DNA of 50,243 nucleotides from Candidatus Marithrix sp. (GCA_016744775.1 JADGDS010000007.1:184890-235132); one strand, 5' to 3'; positions 30,646 to 39,193 are shown, counted from the first letter of the stretch. Made by a program: numbers and translations. Notes: generated by a model from the sequence alone, not told the origin.

Positions 30646-32320
30646 ATCTAACCCCAAATTCCTTTGGAATTGTTAATGTTTTTATTTGTTTAATATAATC
30701 AGTAAAAGATTCAGCATAATTAAAATAGGTATTTATTCCGCCGCGTTCTGCTTTTATTTTGCCAAAGGTGGTATAGCCATCTTTGCCGTCACTTAGGTAT
30801 GAATTTACTACTACTTTATAGTATTTCTCCGCTTTAATTGTTTGCCATATTCCTTGTTGATTTTTAATTTCAATTTGTGTCACTCGTTTGTTAGCCGGTT
30901 TATTTTTTTCTATTGTATATCTAATATGTGATCCATAAGGAAAAGCACCAGTAGAACCATCTTCATCCCAAATATGTGATAGCGCATCTTCTAATACTTG
31001 TTTAATTTCAGAACCTTTCATATTTAAAATATATAGGGTATTATCAAATGGTAATAAATTATAGATATTGTCTATTGTAATATTGCCTTTTAATAAATTT
31101 GTGCGTACCCCGCCTCCATTTTGAATCGCAAGATCAGGGTGAAAGCCGACTTTCTGTAATTGTTGATAAAAAGATTCTGCTACTAATGGGGCAATATAAC
31201 TTCCATGTGCTAATTGAACGCCTGTTGGATGTGTGCCGGGTATTCTAATATGCCATAAATTATCCGCCGCTTGTCCAATAATCTGTTGGCGTAAAATTTT
31301 TAATTTGGTGCTATATTCGGCTAATTTGGCGGCAACTGCTGGATCTTCTTTTACGACTTCAATGTTGGGATTGTTGGCGATTATGTTATCAATTTTTTTA
31401 TTTGTAGGGGCTACTAATAGTACTGGATTACCTTGGCATTTAGTAACTTGCCCTTTGTTATTAAATTCTACTTCTAATTTGCCGACGGCATAAGAATATT
31501 GCCATGCTTGTACAATACAAACTGATTCTTTTCTAGGTGATAAAACTATTGTTGGATAATCTCCTTCACTTTTTAAGCCTAAACTTTTAACATCACCTAA
31601 CAGGCTATGAGAGTCTCCACCAACGATTATATCAATACCAGCAACTTGTTTTGCAAGCTTAATTTCTTGAGGGTAACCATAATGACTTAGAACAATAATT
31701 TTATTAATGCCTTGTTTTTCAAGTTTTTCTACGAATTTTTGAGCTGTTTCTATTTCATCATGAAAAATCACATTTTTATTAGGATTAGAGCTATTAACTG
31801 TTTTTAGTGTTTCAATACCAAGAATAGCTATTTGTTCGCCTTGAATATTTTTAATTAGATAAGGTTTAAATAAGCCGGCTATTTTATTATTTTGAGAGGC
31901 ATCAATATTGGCTGCAATAACAGGAAAGTTGGCTTGTTTTATAAAATTGGCTAGTACGCTTTCACCATCATCAAATTCATGATTGCCTAATTCAAAAGCG
32001 TCAAAGCCGATCATGTTCATTAAGGCTACATCGGCATTGCCTTTATATAAGGTATAAAAAATTGTGCCTTGTAAAGCATCACCGGCATGTAATACTAAAG
32101 GATTTTTTAAAGTAGTTCTGAGTTGTTTGATTTTAGTAGCTACTCTTGCTAATCCGCCTAATTCTACTTTGGTTTCGGCACCAGCAATAAGTAATTTATA
32201 TGTATCTGATTCTAAATGGGAATGGTGATCATTGATATGAATAATATTAACAGTCGTATTGGCAAATACTGAGGAGGATAAGATGGAACAGAGTAATAAA
32301 TAGGAGGCTAAATATTTCAT
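30593..32320 (-). CDS. Periplasmic UshA-type 5'-nucleotidase / metallophosphoesterase
   Basis: This 575-residue precursor has a signal peptide (MKYLASYLLLCSILSSSVFA) cleaved near residue 20. The calcineurin-like domain follows with INDHHSHLE (Asp31, His33), AGDALQGT, GNHEFDDG, LSHYGYP and GGDSHS, the dinuclear metal ligands. The C-terminal substrate domain contains NGGGVRTNLLKG and PFGSHIRYT. It hydrolyses nucleotides or nucleotide sugars in the periplasm. The protein's last 15 residues are read antisense through the duplicated ATPase tail, so its native C-terminus (expected near GVRF) has been extended by TTQSEPSQSPDHQSGF. Confidence 0.9.
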   Translation of the reverse strand: MKYLASYLLLCSILSSSVFANTTVNIIHINDHHSHLESDTYKLLIAGAETKVELGGLARVATKIKQLRTTLKNPLVLHAGDALQGTIFYTLYKGNADVALMNMIGFDAFELGNHEFDDGESVLANFIKQANFPVIAANIDASQNNKIAGLFKPYLIKNIQGEQIAILGIETLKTVNSSNPNKNVIFHDEIETAQKFVEKLEKQGINKIIVLSHYGYPQEIKLAKQVAGIDIIVGGDSHSLLGDVKSLGLKSEGDYPTIVLSPRKESVCIVQAWQYSYAVGKLEVEFNNKGQVTKCQGNPVLLVAPTNKKIDNIIANNPNIEVVKEDPAVAAKLAEYSTKLKILRQQIIGQAADNLWHIRIPGTHPTGVQLAHGSYIAPLVAESFYQQLQKVGFHPDLAIQNGGGVRTNLLKGNITIDNIYNLLPFDNTLYILNMKGSEIKQVLEDALSHIWDEDGSTGAFPYGSHIRYTIEKNKPANKRVTQIEIKNQQGIWQTIKAEKYYKVVVNSYLSDGKDGYTTFGKIKAERGGINTYFNYAESFTDYIKQIKTLTIPKEFGVRFTTQSEPSQSPDHQSGF

Positions 32321-32336
32321 AATATGTAAGTTTTAT

Positions 32337-32373
32337 AAACCTGACAGGTTTTTAAAACCTGTAAGGTTTTTTT
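32337..32373. repeat. Tandem palindromes upstream of the 5'-nucleotidase
   Basis: A perfect palindrome AAACCTG-A-CAGGTTT (32337-32351) is followed by a second, AAAACCTGTAAGGTTTT (32354-32373 with a T-run). Together they can also pair across each other. On the plus strand the second arm ends in seven T residues. Located in the 113 bases between the nucleotidase start and the 85-residue gene, it may be a dispersed repeat or a terminator. Confidence 0.5.
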
Positions 32374-32433
32374 GGAGATTACTTTTTACCAGAAAAAAAA
32401 GATATATTTTATAATAATTGATAATATCAAATA

Positions 32434-32691
32434 TTACTTGTGAGCTACCATTGTACTATTTTCTTCTTTTTCATCTTCTTTGTCTTTGTCTAAAGTAACG
32501 TCAGACATTTGAATGATTTTAGTGGTTGCTCCAGTTGTGGAGTAGTTTACACCTATTAATATGCCAATAGAAAATATAATTAAATATAAGGAAAGATTGA
32601 TAATAATTTTCCTACCATCATTTGTTTTTTTATCCAAACGTCTGCCAATCATTGTTGGATATTTTATATGTAATCTTTCTGATAAATTCAT
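32434..32691 (-). CDS. Hypothetical small single-pass membrane protein
   Basis: The 85-residue product has a basic N-terminus (to about residue 28), one hydrophobic segment (IIINLSLYLIIFSIGILIG, 29-47) and an acidic C-terminus (KDKEDEKEEN). The charge pattern suggests an N-in, C-out orientation. AAGAG lies upstream of the start. No family is recognised. It sits alone between rimO and the 5'-nucleotidase, on the same strand as both. Confidence 0.5.
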   Translation of the reverse strand: MNLSERLHIKYPTMIGRRLDKKTNDGRKIIINLSLYLIIFSIGILIGVNYSTTGATTKIIQMSDVTLDKDKEDEKEENSTMVAHK

Positions 32692-32772
32692 AAAAAACGC
32701 TCTTAATAGTGAAAATATAATTAGTAAATCGGTTAATTTAACTAATTTAAATCTATTATATTATCTATTTAA

Positions 32773-34077
32773 TTAATTTTCAATTTTAGAATATAAATCA
32801 TGTTCATCAGCGTCTGTAATAATTACATCTACTAAACTACCGGTTGCTAATTCAATTGTTTTTTCTATAACTATTAATCCGTCTATTTCTGGTGCTTCAG
32901 CGGCACTACGTGCGTAAATTTCTGTGTCGGTAATTTCATCTACCATGACAGTCATTTTTTGTCCAATTTTTTGTTGTAGTTTTTTTGCACTAATTTTACT
33001 TTGAAGTGTCATGAAACGATTTAGACGCTCTTGTTTTATTTCTTCTGGTATTGGATCGGCTAATTTATTGGCGGTAGCTCCTTCAACTGCTGAGTAGGCG
33101 AAGGCGCCGACACGATCTAAATTTGCTTGTTGGATAAATTCCAATAATGTTTCAAATTCTTGTTCGGTTTCACCGGGAAAACCTACTATAAATGTGCTGC
33201 GAATTGTAATATCAGGACAAATGTTACGCCAATTGGCTATTCGAGCTAAGACATTTTCACTATTGGCTGGGCGACGCATTGCTTTTAGAATTTTAGGGCT
33301 TCCATGTTGTAATGGTATGTCTAAATATGGTAATACTAAGCCTTCTGCCATTAGTTGAACTAGTTGATCTACATGAGGATAAGGGTAAACATAGTGTAAG
33401 CGTAACCATACTCCTAAAGTGGCTAAGTTACGTACTAATTCTGTAATACGGGTTTTTAATGGTTTGCCTTGCCAAAAGTCTAGGCGATATTTGGTATCTA
33501 CTCCATAGGCGGCGGTATCTTGAGATACGATTAATAATTCTCGCACTCCAGCGGTAACTAGTTTTTCTGCTTCATCTAAAATATCGCCAATTGGGCGACT
33601 AACTAAACGCCCACGTAGGCTAGGGATAATACAGAAGCTACATTTTTGATTACAGCCTTCTGCAATTTTAAGGTAGGCATAATGACGGGGTGTAAGTTTA
33701 ATGCCTCCGGGTGGTACTAGATCAATGTATGGGTCATGTTGTGGAGGTAATTCGGCATGAATTGCTGTCATAACTTCATCAACTGAATTTGGACCAGTTA
33801 CAGCTAATAATTCTGGGTAAGTTTTTTTAACTAGATCACCACGCGCACCTAGGCAGCCGGTAACTATGACTTTGCCATTTTCTGCTAAGGCTTCACCAAT
33901 AACTTCTAGGGATTCTTCTACTGCTTCATTAATAAAGCCACAGGTATTAATAACTACCAGTTGGGCATCATCATAATTGGGGCTAATGGCATAGCCTTCA
34001 GCGCGTAATTGTGTGAGAATACGTTCAGAATCGACGGTTGCTTTAGGGCAACCTAGAGATATAAAGCCAATGTTCAT
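32773..34077 (-). CDS. rimO: Ribosomal protein S12 methylthiotransferase RimO
   Basis: RimO is a radical-SAM enzyme that methylthiolates Asp88 (E. coli numbering) of ribosomal protein S12. The 434-residue enzyme has the N-terminal cluster cysteines Cys10 ([12 protein letters not shown]), Cys46 (NTCGF) and Cys75 (VTGCLG), the radical-SAM triad CNQKCSFC, and a C-terminal TRAM domain (from about 370). The SLGCPK motif and length distinguish it from MiaB. It is a single-gene unit. Confidence 0.96.
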   Translation of the reverse strand: MNIGFISLGCPKATVDSERILTQLRAEGYAISPNYDDAQLVVINTCGFINEAVEESLEVIGEALAENGKVIVTGCLGARGDLVKKTYPELLAVTGPNSVDEVMTAIHAELPPQHDPYIDLVPPGGIKLTPRHYAYLKIAEGCNQKCSFCIIPSLRGRLVSRPIGDILDEAEKLVTAGVRELLIVSQDTAAYGVDTKYRLDFWQGKPLKTRITELVRNLATLGVWLRLHYVYPYPHVDQLVQLMAEGLVLPYLDIPLQHGSPKILKAMRRPANSENVLARIANWRNICPDITIRSTFIVGFPGETEQEFETLLEFIQQANLDRVGAFAYSAVEGATANKLADPIPEEIKQERLNRFMTLQSKISAKKLQQKIGQKMTVMVDEITDTEIYARSAAEAPEIDGLIVIEKTIELATGSLVDVIITDADEHDLYSKIEN

Positions 34078-34120
34078 AAAAAAGTGTTAAATTAGAGTAA
34101 TAGCTTATTATATATGATCT

Positions 34121-34150
34121 CTCGTTCCCACGCTGGAGCGTGGGAACGAG
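34121..34150. repeat. 30-bp perfect palindrome (CTCGTTCCCACGCT type)
   Basis: CTCGTTCCCACGCT (34121-34134) pairs perfectly with its complement at 34137-34150 around a two-base centre. Palindromes with this core are dispersed in several genomes of large sulfur bacteria and filamentous cyanobacteria. It lies between the divergent rimO and ccmB genes, in a position where transcription would begin, not end, so it is more probably a repeat than a terminator. Confidence 0.8.
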
Positions 34151-34258
34151 GAAAAGGAAAATAACAATTATTGCAATAAGTACCAAAATATAATAAGCTT
34201 TAATGCTTTGAACTCCAAAATATTTGATTATTTCAGAAAAAATTACTGATTAAATAGA

Positions 34259-34936
34259 ATGTCAATCAAACAATCAACTTTTTATATTTTATTAAAGCGC
34301 GATTTAACTTTAGCGGCTCGTCATCGCGCTGAAATCGCTAATCCTTTGTTATTTTTTGTCATTGTTGTAAGTCTTTTTCCTTTGGCTATTTCTCCTGATT
34401 CTAAGGATTTGCAGGTTATTGCACCCGGTGTTATTTGGGTTGCTGCTTTGTTGGCGGCAATGCTATCTTTGGATAGTCTATTCCGTTCTGATTTTGAGGA
34501 TGGTAGTTTGGAGCAATTTGCTTTGTCTTCTCATTCTTTGTCAATATTGGTATTAGCTAAGGTGTTGGCGCATTGGATTATGACTGGTTTACCTTTAATT
34601 ATATTGGCACCTTTATTAGCAGTGTTGTTATTTTTGCCTGATAATGCTATGTTTACTTTGATAGCTACTTTGGCTTTGGCTACGCCGATTTTAAGTTTAG
34701 TCGGTGCAATTGGTGTGGCATTAACTGTAGGTTTACGTCGTGGTGGTGTATTGTTATCTTTATTGGTATTACCGTTATATATTCCAGTGTTAATTTTTGC
34801 CGCTAATGCTGTTAATGAGGCTGCAAGGGGTTTTCCTGTAGCTGGGCAGTTATATTTTTTAGGGGCTTTGTTATGTTTGTCTTTAACATTGGCACCTTTG
34901 GCAATAGCGGCAGCTTTGCGAATTAGTTTGAGTTAA
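34259..34936 (+). CDS. ccmB: Heme exporter protein CcmB, without other ccm genes
   Basis: CcmB is the membrane subunit of the CcmABCD complex, which moves haem-linked intermediates for cytochrome c maturation. The 225-residue protein has six hydrophobic segments, the N-terminal FYILLKRDLTLAARHR and the conserved LDSLFRSDFEDGSLEQF, which identify it. Normally it is embedded between ccmA and ccmC; here it is followed by birA and preceded by rimO, so the operon is split or this is a second copy. Confidence 0.93.
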   Translation: MSIKQSTFYILLKRDLTLAARHRAEIANPLLFFVIVVSLFPLAISPDSKDLQVIAPGVIWVAALLAAMLSLDSLFRSDFEDGSLEQFALSSHSLSILVLAKVLAHWIMTGLPLIILAPLLAVLLFLPDNAMFTLIATLALATPILSLVGAIGVALTVGLRRGGVLLSLLVLPLYIPVLIFAANAVNEAARGFPVAGQLYFLGALLCLSLTLAPLAIAAALRISLS

Positions 34937-34970
34937 ATTATACAGTTGATGATAAAAGTTTCTTATTATT

Positions 34971-35744
34971 ATGTCAAAACTAAACCATGCTCAAATTATT
35001 TCTCAACTTTCCAAACAATCTCAACAAGACTTAGTATATTTAAAATTAGTTGATACGATTGAATCTACTAATACTGATGTGTTAAATCAAGCTGATTATC
35101 CAATAGCTTGTTTAGCAGAATATCAAACCGCTGGGCGTGGGCGTTTAGGTAGGCAGTGGTTTTCTCCTCATGGCAGTGGAATTTGTTTGTCTGTTAAGCA
35201 TTCATATTCTAAACTTAATTTTTCTTTAACTGGATTAAATATCGCTTTAACTGTGACAATAGTGCGTGTTTTACGCGCTTTTGGGGCTATTGATGTCGCA
35301 ATTAAATGGCCTAATGATATTTTATGGCAGGCTCATAAATTAGCAGGTTTGTTATTAGAAACTCGTTATATTTCTTCGCGTTGTGATGTTGTAATCGGAA
35401 TTGGTTTAAATGTCAAAAAGACTGAAATTAAGTCTATTGATCAAGCTTGGATAGATTTAGAGTCTATATTAGGGCACAGTATATCACGCAATAGTTTAGC
35501 CGCTGCTCTAATTGATCAATGTTTACAAACTCTAATCTCTTATCCAGAAACAGGATTAGCGGCATATCAACAAGATTGGCATCGCTTTGATCTTAGTTAT
35601 GGCAAAATGGTTACTGTTAAAATACCTGTTGCTGATGGGGAGTATAAATTAATCACCTCTAAAGCTAATGGTATTGATGAGCAAGGCGCGTTAAAAGTAG
35701 GTAAGCATAAATATGTATGTGGTGAAGTCAGTTTACGTTTATGA
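34971..35744 (+). CDS. birA: Biotin--[acetyl-CoA-carboxylase] ligase, monofunctional
   Basis: This enzyme makes biotinyl-AMP and transfers biotin to the BCCP subunit of acetyl-CoA carboxylase. The 257-residue protein has ESTNTDVL, the biotinyl-AMP loop AGRGRLGRQW, KWPNDILW and KLAGLLLETR, and a C-terminal SH3-like part. It starts directly at the catalytic domain; the N-terminal DNA-binding domain of the E. coli repressor is missing, so it is a ligase only. Its stop overlaps the coaX start by four bases. Confidence 0.95.
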   Translation: MSKLNHAQIISQLSKQSQQDLVYLKLVDTIESTNTDVLNQADYPIACLAEYQTAGRGRLGRQWFSPHGSGICLSVKHSYSKLNFSLTGLNIALTVTIVRVLRAFGAIDVAIKWPNDILWQAHKLAGLLLETRYISSRCDVVIGIGLNVKKTEIKSIDQAWIDLESILGHSISRNSLAAALIDQCLQTLISYPETGLAAYQQDWHRFDLSYGKMVTVKIPVADGEYKLITSKANGIDEQGALKVGKHKYVCGEVSLRL

Positions 35745-36478
35745 AATTATTAGTAGATATAGGTAATAGTGCTATTAAATGGGCTATTCTAAAATCAAAC
35801 CAAATTACTCCTCAACAATCTCAATTATATAAACATGACAATTTTAAGACAATATTGACATCTATATGGCTACAAATGGATATTGCTGTTGAAAGTGTTT
35901 GGGTTTCTAATGTAGCTGAAGCAAATATTACAGAATGGATAACTCAAAACTGGAAATGTCAAATACACTTTATTCGTAGTAGTTATAAGGAATGTGGGGT
36001 GATTAATGCTTATCATAAGCCTGAACAATTAGGTGTTGATCGTTGGTTAGCCTTAATTGCCGCTTATGATTTATTTAAATCTGATCCAATTTGTATTGTT
36101 GATTGTGGAACCGCGATTACAATCGACGTATTATCAGGCGATGGCAAACATCAAGGAGGATTAATCATACCGGGCATAAACACTATGCAAGAGTCATTAT
36201 TAGATAATACTTATGCTTTAAAACAATTGAATGTAGAACTAGCATCAGAGAACAAAAATATCTTATTGGCATATGATACGCATAGAGGTATTAACTTAGG
36301 CAGCTTATATGCAGTAATAGGTTTAATAGAATATGTAATCCACGATTTGGAAACTATTAAGCTAATAATGACAGGTGGTGATGCACCAGCTTTGAAGCAT
36401 TTATTAACAAGACCATATAAATACATTCCTGATTTAGTCTTACAGGGATTAGCTGTAATTGTGAATCAAAGATTATGA
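35741..36478 (+). CDS. coaX: Type III pantothenate kinase
   Basis: CoaX phosphorylates pantothenate in the first step of coenzyme A synthesis, as a potassium-dependent ASKHA-fold enzyme. The 245-residue protein has the phosphate loop VDIGNSAIKWA near the N-terminus, LGVDRWLALIAAYD, VDCGTAITIDV with the catalytic Asp, GGLIIPGI and a C-terminal TGGDA. It overlaps birA by four bases and the SPOR gene by four bases, forming a translationally coupled birA-coaX-SPOR run. Confidence 0.95.
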   Translation: MKLLVDIGNSAIKWAILKSNQITPQQSQLYKHDNFKTILTSIWLQMDIAVESVWVSNVAEANITEWITQNWKCQIHFIRSSYKECGVINAYHKPEQLGVDRWLALIAAYDLFKSDPICIVDCGTAITIDVLSGDGKHQGGLIIPGINTMQESLLDNTYALKQLNVELASENKNILLAYDTHRGINLGSLYAVIGLIEYVIHDLETIKLIMTGGDAPALKHLLTRPYKYIPDLVLQGLAVIVNQRL

Positions 36479-36918
36479 GAAGTTTGGCTTTATTCCTAAT
36501 TTTAATTAATTTAGTTTTTTATGCTTGGCAATTCAAGTTTTTAACATGGCTGCCGTGGCAACCAGAGCAATTTATTCCAAGAAAATGGTCAATTCCATCA
36601 TATTTCAATGATACACCAATCAATATAGCAGTCACCAAAAAAATAGTTAAAATAGTTAAAATAGAACAAACAAAAAAGTTAATTTCAACATGGATTTATT
36701 TGCCACCTTTTAAGAATAAAAAAGCTGCTATAAGGGCTGAATATAGGCTCAAACAAAAAGGTATTGGTGATTTTATGATTATTACAAAAGGTAAATTTAA
36801 ATATGCAATATCTTTAGGTTTTTTTAGTAAAACTAAATATTTAAACAGACGTATTAAACAATTAAAAGCTAAAGGTGTTAATAACTTCAAACTACAAGAG
36901 CGTTATAAAAAAAATTAA
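36475..36918 (+). CDS. SPOR-domain membrane protein
   Basis: The 147-residue protein has an N-terminal membrane anchor (LALFLILINLVFYAWQF) and a C-terminal SPOR-like domain (about 75-140: WIYLPPFKNKKAAIRAEYRLK, FKYAISLGFFSK, RRIKQLKAKGV). SPOR domains bind denuded septal peptidoglycan. A SPOR protein directly after birA-coaX is a common gammaproteobacterial arrangement. Its start overlaps the coaX stop (ATGA-type). Confidence 0.85.
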   Translation: MRSLALFLILINLVFYAWQFKFLTWLPWQPEQFIPRKWSIPSYFNDTPINIAVTKKIVKIVKIEQTKKLISTWIYLPPFKNKKAAIRAEYRLKQKGIGDFMIITKGKFKYAISLGFFSKTKYLNRRIKQLKAKGVNNFKLQERYKKN

Positions 36919-36922
36919 AAAT

Positions 36923-37327
36923 ATGAAAAATAATATATTAAAACTGGTAGTCGTAGATGATAGCCCTAGTTCAATTTTATTATATAAGGTTAGCACAAAA
37001 AAATTACCAGTGAATGTAACTTCATTTAATTTATCTGCCGAGGCTTTTAGTTATTTAAAAAAACATAAACCTGATTTAATCATTTTAGATATAATAATGC
37101 CCGGTATGGATGGATTGACATTATTAAAAAAATTACGTGATTTACCTAGTCATAAAACCACACCAGTTATTATTATGACATCAAAGGATTATTTTCAGGA
37201 TCGTTCTATTGCAAAACAACTTGGTGTAGTAGATTTTCTGGTTAAACCTTTGCGCTTTCATGAAATTAATGAGTTATTAGGTAAATATATAACAAAAAAA
37301 CCGGTATTAAAGGCGGTAAAAATTTGA
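36923..37327 (+). CDS. Stand-alone response regulator receiver
   Basis: The 134-residue protein is a single receiver domain: DD at 12-13, phospho-acceptor Asp56 (LDIIMPGMDG) and the lysine in LVKPLRF. ATG 36923 is chosen because the receiver fold begins there; a longer frame from 36875 would overlap the SPOR gene. It has no output domain. It directly precedes, and overlaps by four bases, a metallo-beta-lactamase-fold gene, which suggests it acts on that partner. Confidence 0.88.
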   Translation: MKNNILKLVVVDDSPSSILLYKVSTKKLPVNVTSFNLSAEAFSYLKKHKPDLIILDIIMPGMDGLTLLKKLRDLPSHKTTPVIIMTSKDYFQDRSIAKQLGVVDFLVKPLRFHEINELLGKYITKKPVLKAVKI

Positions 37328-38235
37328 ATTATTTGAAATTTTGGGGCGTGCGTGGTTCTTATCCTGCACCATTTGGTAGTCATATGCGTATCGGCGGAAA
37401 TACTGTTTGTGTCGAGTTAAGAGTTGATGATCATGTTTTAATTTGTGATGGTGGTAGCGGTATTATACCGCTTGGTAATTCATTATTAAAACAAGATAAT
37501 ATTAAAGAACTTACCATTCTTTTAACCCATTATCATTGGGATCATATTTCAGGTTTGCCGTTTTTTGTACCAGTATTTATACCGGGATGGAAGCTGAATA
37601 TTTATGGTCCGGGTAATAGTAAAGAGGAAATTAAGAAACGCATTTCTGGGCAGATGATAGATCCTTATTTTCCAATAGAGGTTGAAACATGGTTGGCTGA
37701 TATTAATTATTTGATACCTCATAATACTGAATTGGAATATGGACCTTTCAAGGTAGAGACTTTTAATGTTCATCATCCGGGTATTACTTTGGGTTATCGT
37801 ATTACGGTACATGATAAGACTATTGTTTATGTATCTGATAATGAGCTTCAATTTATAGATCAGGCGATAGAGGCGCGTAAAAATGAGTTTAATTCAGATG
37901 AATTAGAGTTGATGGAAACTATAAGATCAGAAGAACAAGATATTGCTTTACAATATATCAAAAATGCTGATTTGTTAATTCATGATGCACAATATACTCC
38001 TGAAGATTATAAAATCAAAAAAGGTTGGGGACATTCTTGTTACGTAGATACAATTAATTTTGCAATGGAAGCAAATGTAAAGAATTTATATTTAATTCAT
38101 TTAGATCCAAATTATGATGATAATCAAGCGGAAGAAATACATCTTGATGCAATAAAAATTCTTGGTGAACATAATTCGCCAATAGTATGTAATATGGCGC
38201 GAGAAGGTTTGATTGTTGATATTGATAGTCTATGA
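37324..38235 (+). CDS. MBL-fold metallohydrolase (PhnP-like group)
   Basis: The 303-residue protein has the start FWGVRGSYPAP and the family block IGGNTVCVEL, the metal motif THYHWDH (His69, His71, Asp73, His74), a Asp-rich CDGGSG, and DLLIHDAQYTPEDY and GWGHS further on. These features place it in the MBL-fold group with phosphodiesterases acting on cyclic phosphates. Translation appears to begin at TTG (37324), which overlaps the receiver gene's stop, so the two are likely coupled. Substrate is unknown; a cyclic-nucleotide-type signal would fit a receiver partner. Confidence 0.88.
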   Translation: MNYLKFWGVRGSYPAPFGSHMRIGGNTVCVELRVDDHVLICDGGSGIIPLGNSLLKQDNIKELTILLTHYHWDHISGLPFFVPVFIPGWKLNIYGPGNSKEEIKKRISGQMIDPYFPIEVETWLADINYLIPHNTELEYGPFKVETFNVHHPGITLGYRITVHDKTIVYVSDNELQFIDQAIEARKNEFNSDELELMETIRSEEQDIALQYIKNADLLIHDAQYTPEDYKIKKGWGHSCYVDTINFAMEANVKNLYLIHLDPNYDDNQAEEIHLDAIKILGEHNSPIVCNMAREGLIVDIDSL

Positions 38236-38273
38236 TTGTTTTTGGACATAAAATTGCATGTAAAATCTATAAT

Positions 38274-38308
38274 TGATTACTCGAAGCACTACATATTTCG
38301 GTTAATCA
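38274..38308. promoter_or_regulatory. Conserved leader inverted repeat upstream of first curlin-like gene
   Basis: TGATTACTCGAA (38274-38285) faces TTCGGTTAATCA (38297-38308), pairing at 10 of 12 positions. It belongs to a leader of about 90 bases that recurs upstream of the next paralogue (38749-38783 repeat) with the same spacing to the start codon. A regulator-binding site or an RNA element is likely. Confidence 0.6.
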
Positions 38309-38357
38309 TAGTACCCATAATTGAAATTAATTTAAATAGTAAACCGGAGATTATCTC

Positions 38358-38642
38358 ATGTTTAAGACCTCAATTATTTCTAAAAGTGCTGCTTTAATAT
38401 TTGCAATTAGTTCTATCACTTTCCAAACCACTGCCATTGCCGGGAACAACGCCACAGTAGTACAGAACGGGAGTGTGAATACGAGCCACATAAATCAGCG
38501 TGGTTATCGCAATAATGCTAGACTGAATCAAAGAGGTTGTGATAATAATGGCCGAATCAGACAATCTGGCCGCTACAACAATGCTGGGGTAAATCAGAGC
38601 AGCACAAGATGCAGAAGAAGTAGAAGAAGAAGATGCTATTAA
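38358..38642 (+). CDS. Secreted curlin-repeat-like small protein A
   Basis: The 94-residue precursor has a signal peptide (SAALIFAISSITFQTTAIA, cleaved near residue 28). The mature part has short repeats with the curlin pattern Asn/Gln-rich and QxG: NNATVVQNGSVN, INQRGYRNNARLNQRG, NNGRIRQSGRYNNAGVNQS. It ends in a Arg- and Cys-rich tail (RCRRSRRRRCY), unusual for curlin subunits and positively charged. GGAG lies upstream of the start. It is the first of five related genes and shares its leader with the second. Amyloid formation is inferred from the repeat type, not shown. Confidence 0.78.
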   Translation: MFKTSIISKSAALIFAISSITFQTTAIAGNNATVVQNGSVNTSHINQRGYRNNARLNQRGCDNNGRIRQSGRYNNAGVNQSSTRCRRSRRRRCY

Positions 38643-38673
38643 TCCTATGTTCAAGTTTTTTCTTGATTTTTAC

Positions 38674-38696
38674 ATCTATATATGATATATATAGAT
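38674..38696. terminator. Hairpin between curlin-like genes A and B
   Basis: Perfect 10-bp arms (ATCTATATAT at 38674-38683, ATATATAGAT at 38687-38696) with a three-base loop lie 30 bases after gene A. It is AT-only and not followed by a clear T-run, so its strength as a terminator is doubtful. Confidence 0.35.
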
Positions 38697-38748
38697 AAAT
38701 TCAATATCATATAAATTGGATCGAAAATTGCATTTTTTTCACAAGAAT

Positions 38749-38783
38749 TGATTATTCGAAGCACTACATATTTCGGTTAATCA
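38749..38783. promoter_or_regulatory. Conserved leader inverted repeat upstream of second curlin-like gene
   Basis: TGATTATTCGAA (38749-38760) faces TTCGGTTAATCA (38772-38783). The block from here to the start codon is close to identical to that preceding gene A, including TAGTACCCATAATT and AATTTAAATAGTAAA. The conservation of non-coding sequence between paralogues suggests a shared regulatory site. Confidence 0.6.
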
Positions 38784-38832
38784 TAGTACCCATAATTCAA
38801 ATGAATTTAAATAGTAAATAGGATTTTATCTC

Positions 38833-39180
38833 ATGTTGAAGACCTCAATTAATAAAACTGCTGCTTTCATATTTGCAATTAGCTCTATCGCTTTCCAAAC
38901 CAGTGCCCTTGCCGGGAACAACGCCACTGTAGTACAGGGCGGGGGTGTTAATACCAGTAACATGTACCAAGATGGTTATTATAATCGTGGCACTAATGTA
39001 CAGATTGGTAATGACAACCAATCTACTATGAATCAGACTGGTGTGCATAATAATGCTGAAATTGGACAAGATGGCCGCTACAACGATGCTAGGGTAAACC
39101 AGAGAGAAACAAGCAGATGCAGAAGAATGTCCACATGCAGAAGAACACCCACATGCAGAAGAAGATCGCCTTGCGATTAA
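38833..39180 (+). CDS. Secreted curlin-repeat-like small protein B
   Basis: This 115-residue paralogue of A shares the signal peptide (TAAFIFAISSIAFQTSALA) and first repeat (NNATVVQGGGVNTSNM). It has more repeats: YQDGYYNRGTNVQIGNDN, QSTMNQTGVHNNAEIGQDG and RYNDARVNQRE. The C-terminus is a Cys- and Arg-rich run with four CRR units (SRCRRMSTCRRTPTCRRRSP), longer than in A. The cysteines could form disulfides between subunits and the arginines could bind anionic polymers such as DNA or polysaccharide; both ideas are inference. Confidence 0.78.
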   Translation: MLKTSINKTAAFIFAISSIAFQTSALAGNNATVVQGGGVNTSNMYQDGYYNRGTNVQIGNDNQSTMNQTGVHNNAEIGQDGRYNDARVNQRETSRCRRMSTCRRTPTCRRRSPCD

Positions 39181-39193
39181 GATAGCATTGATG

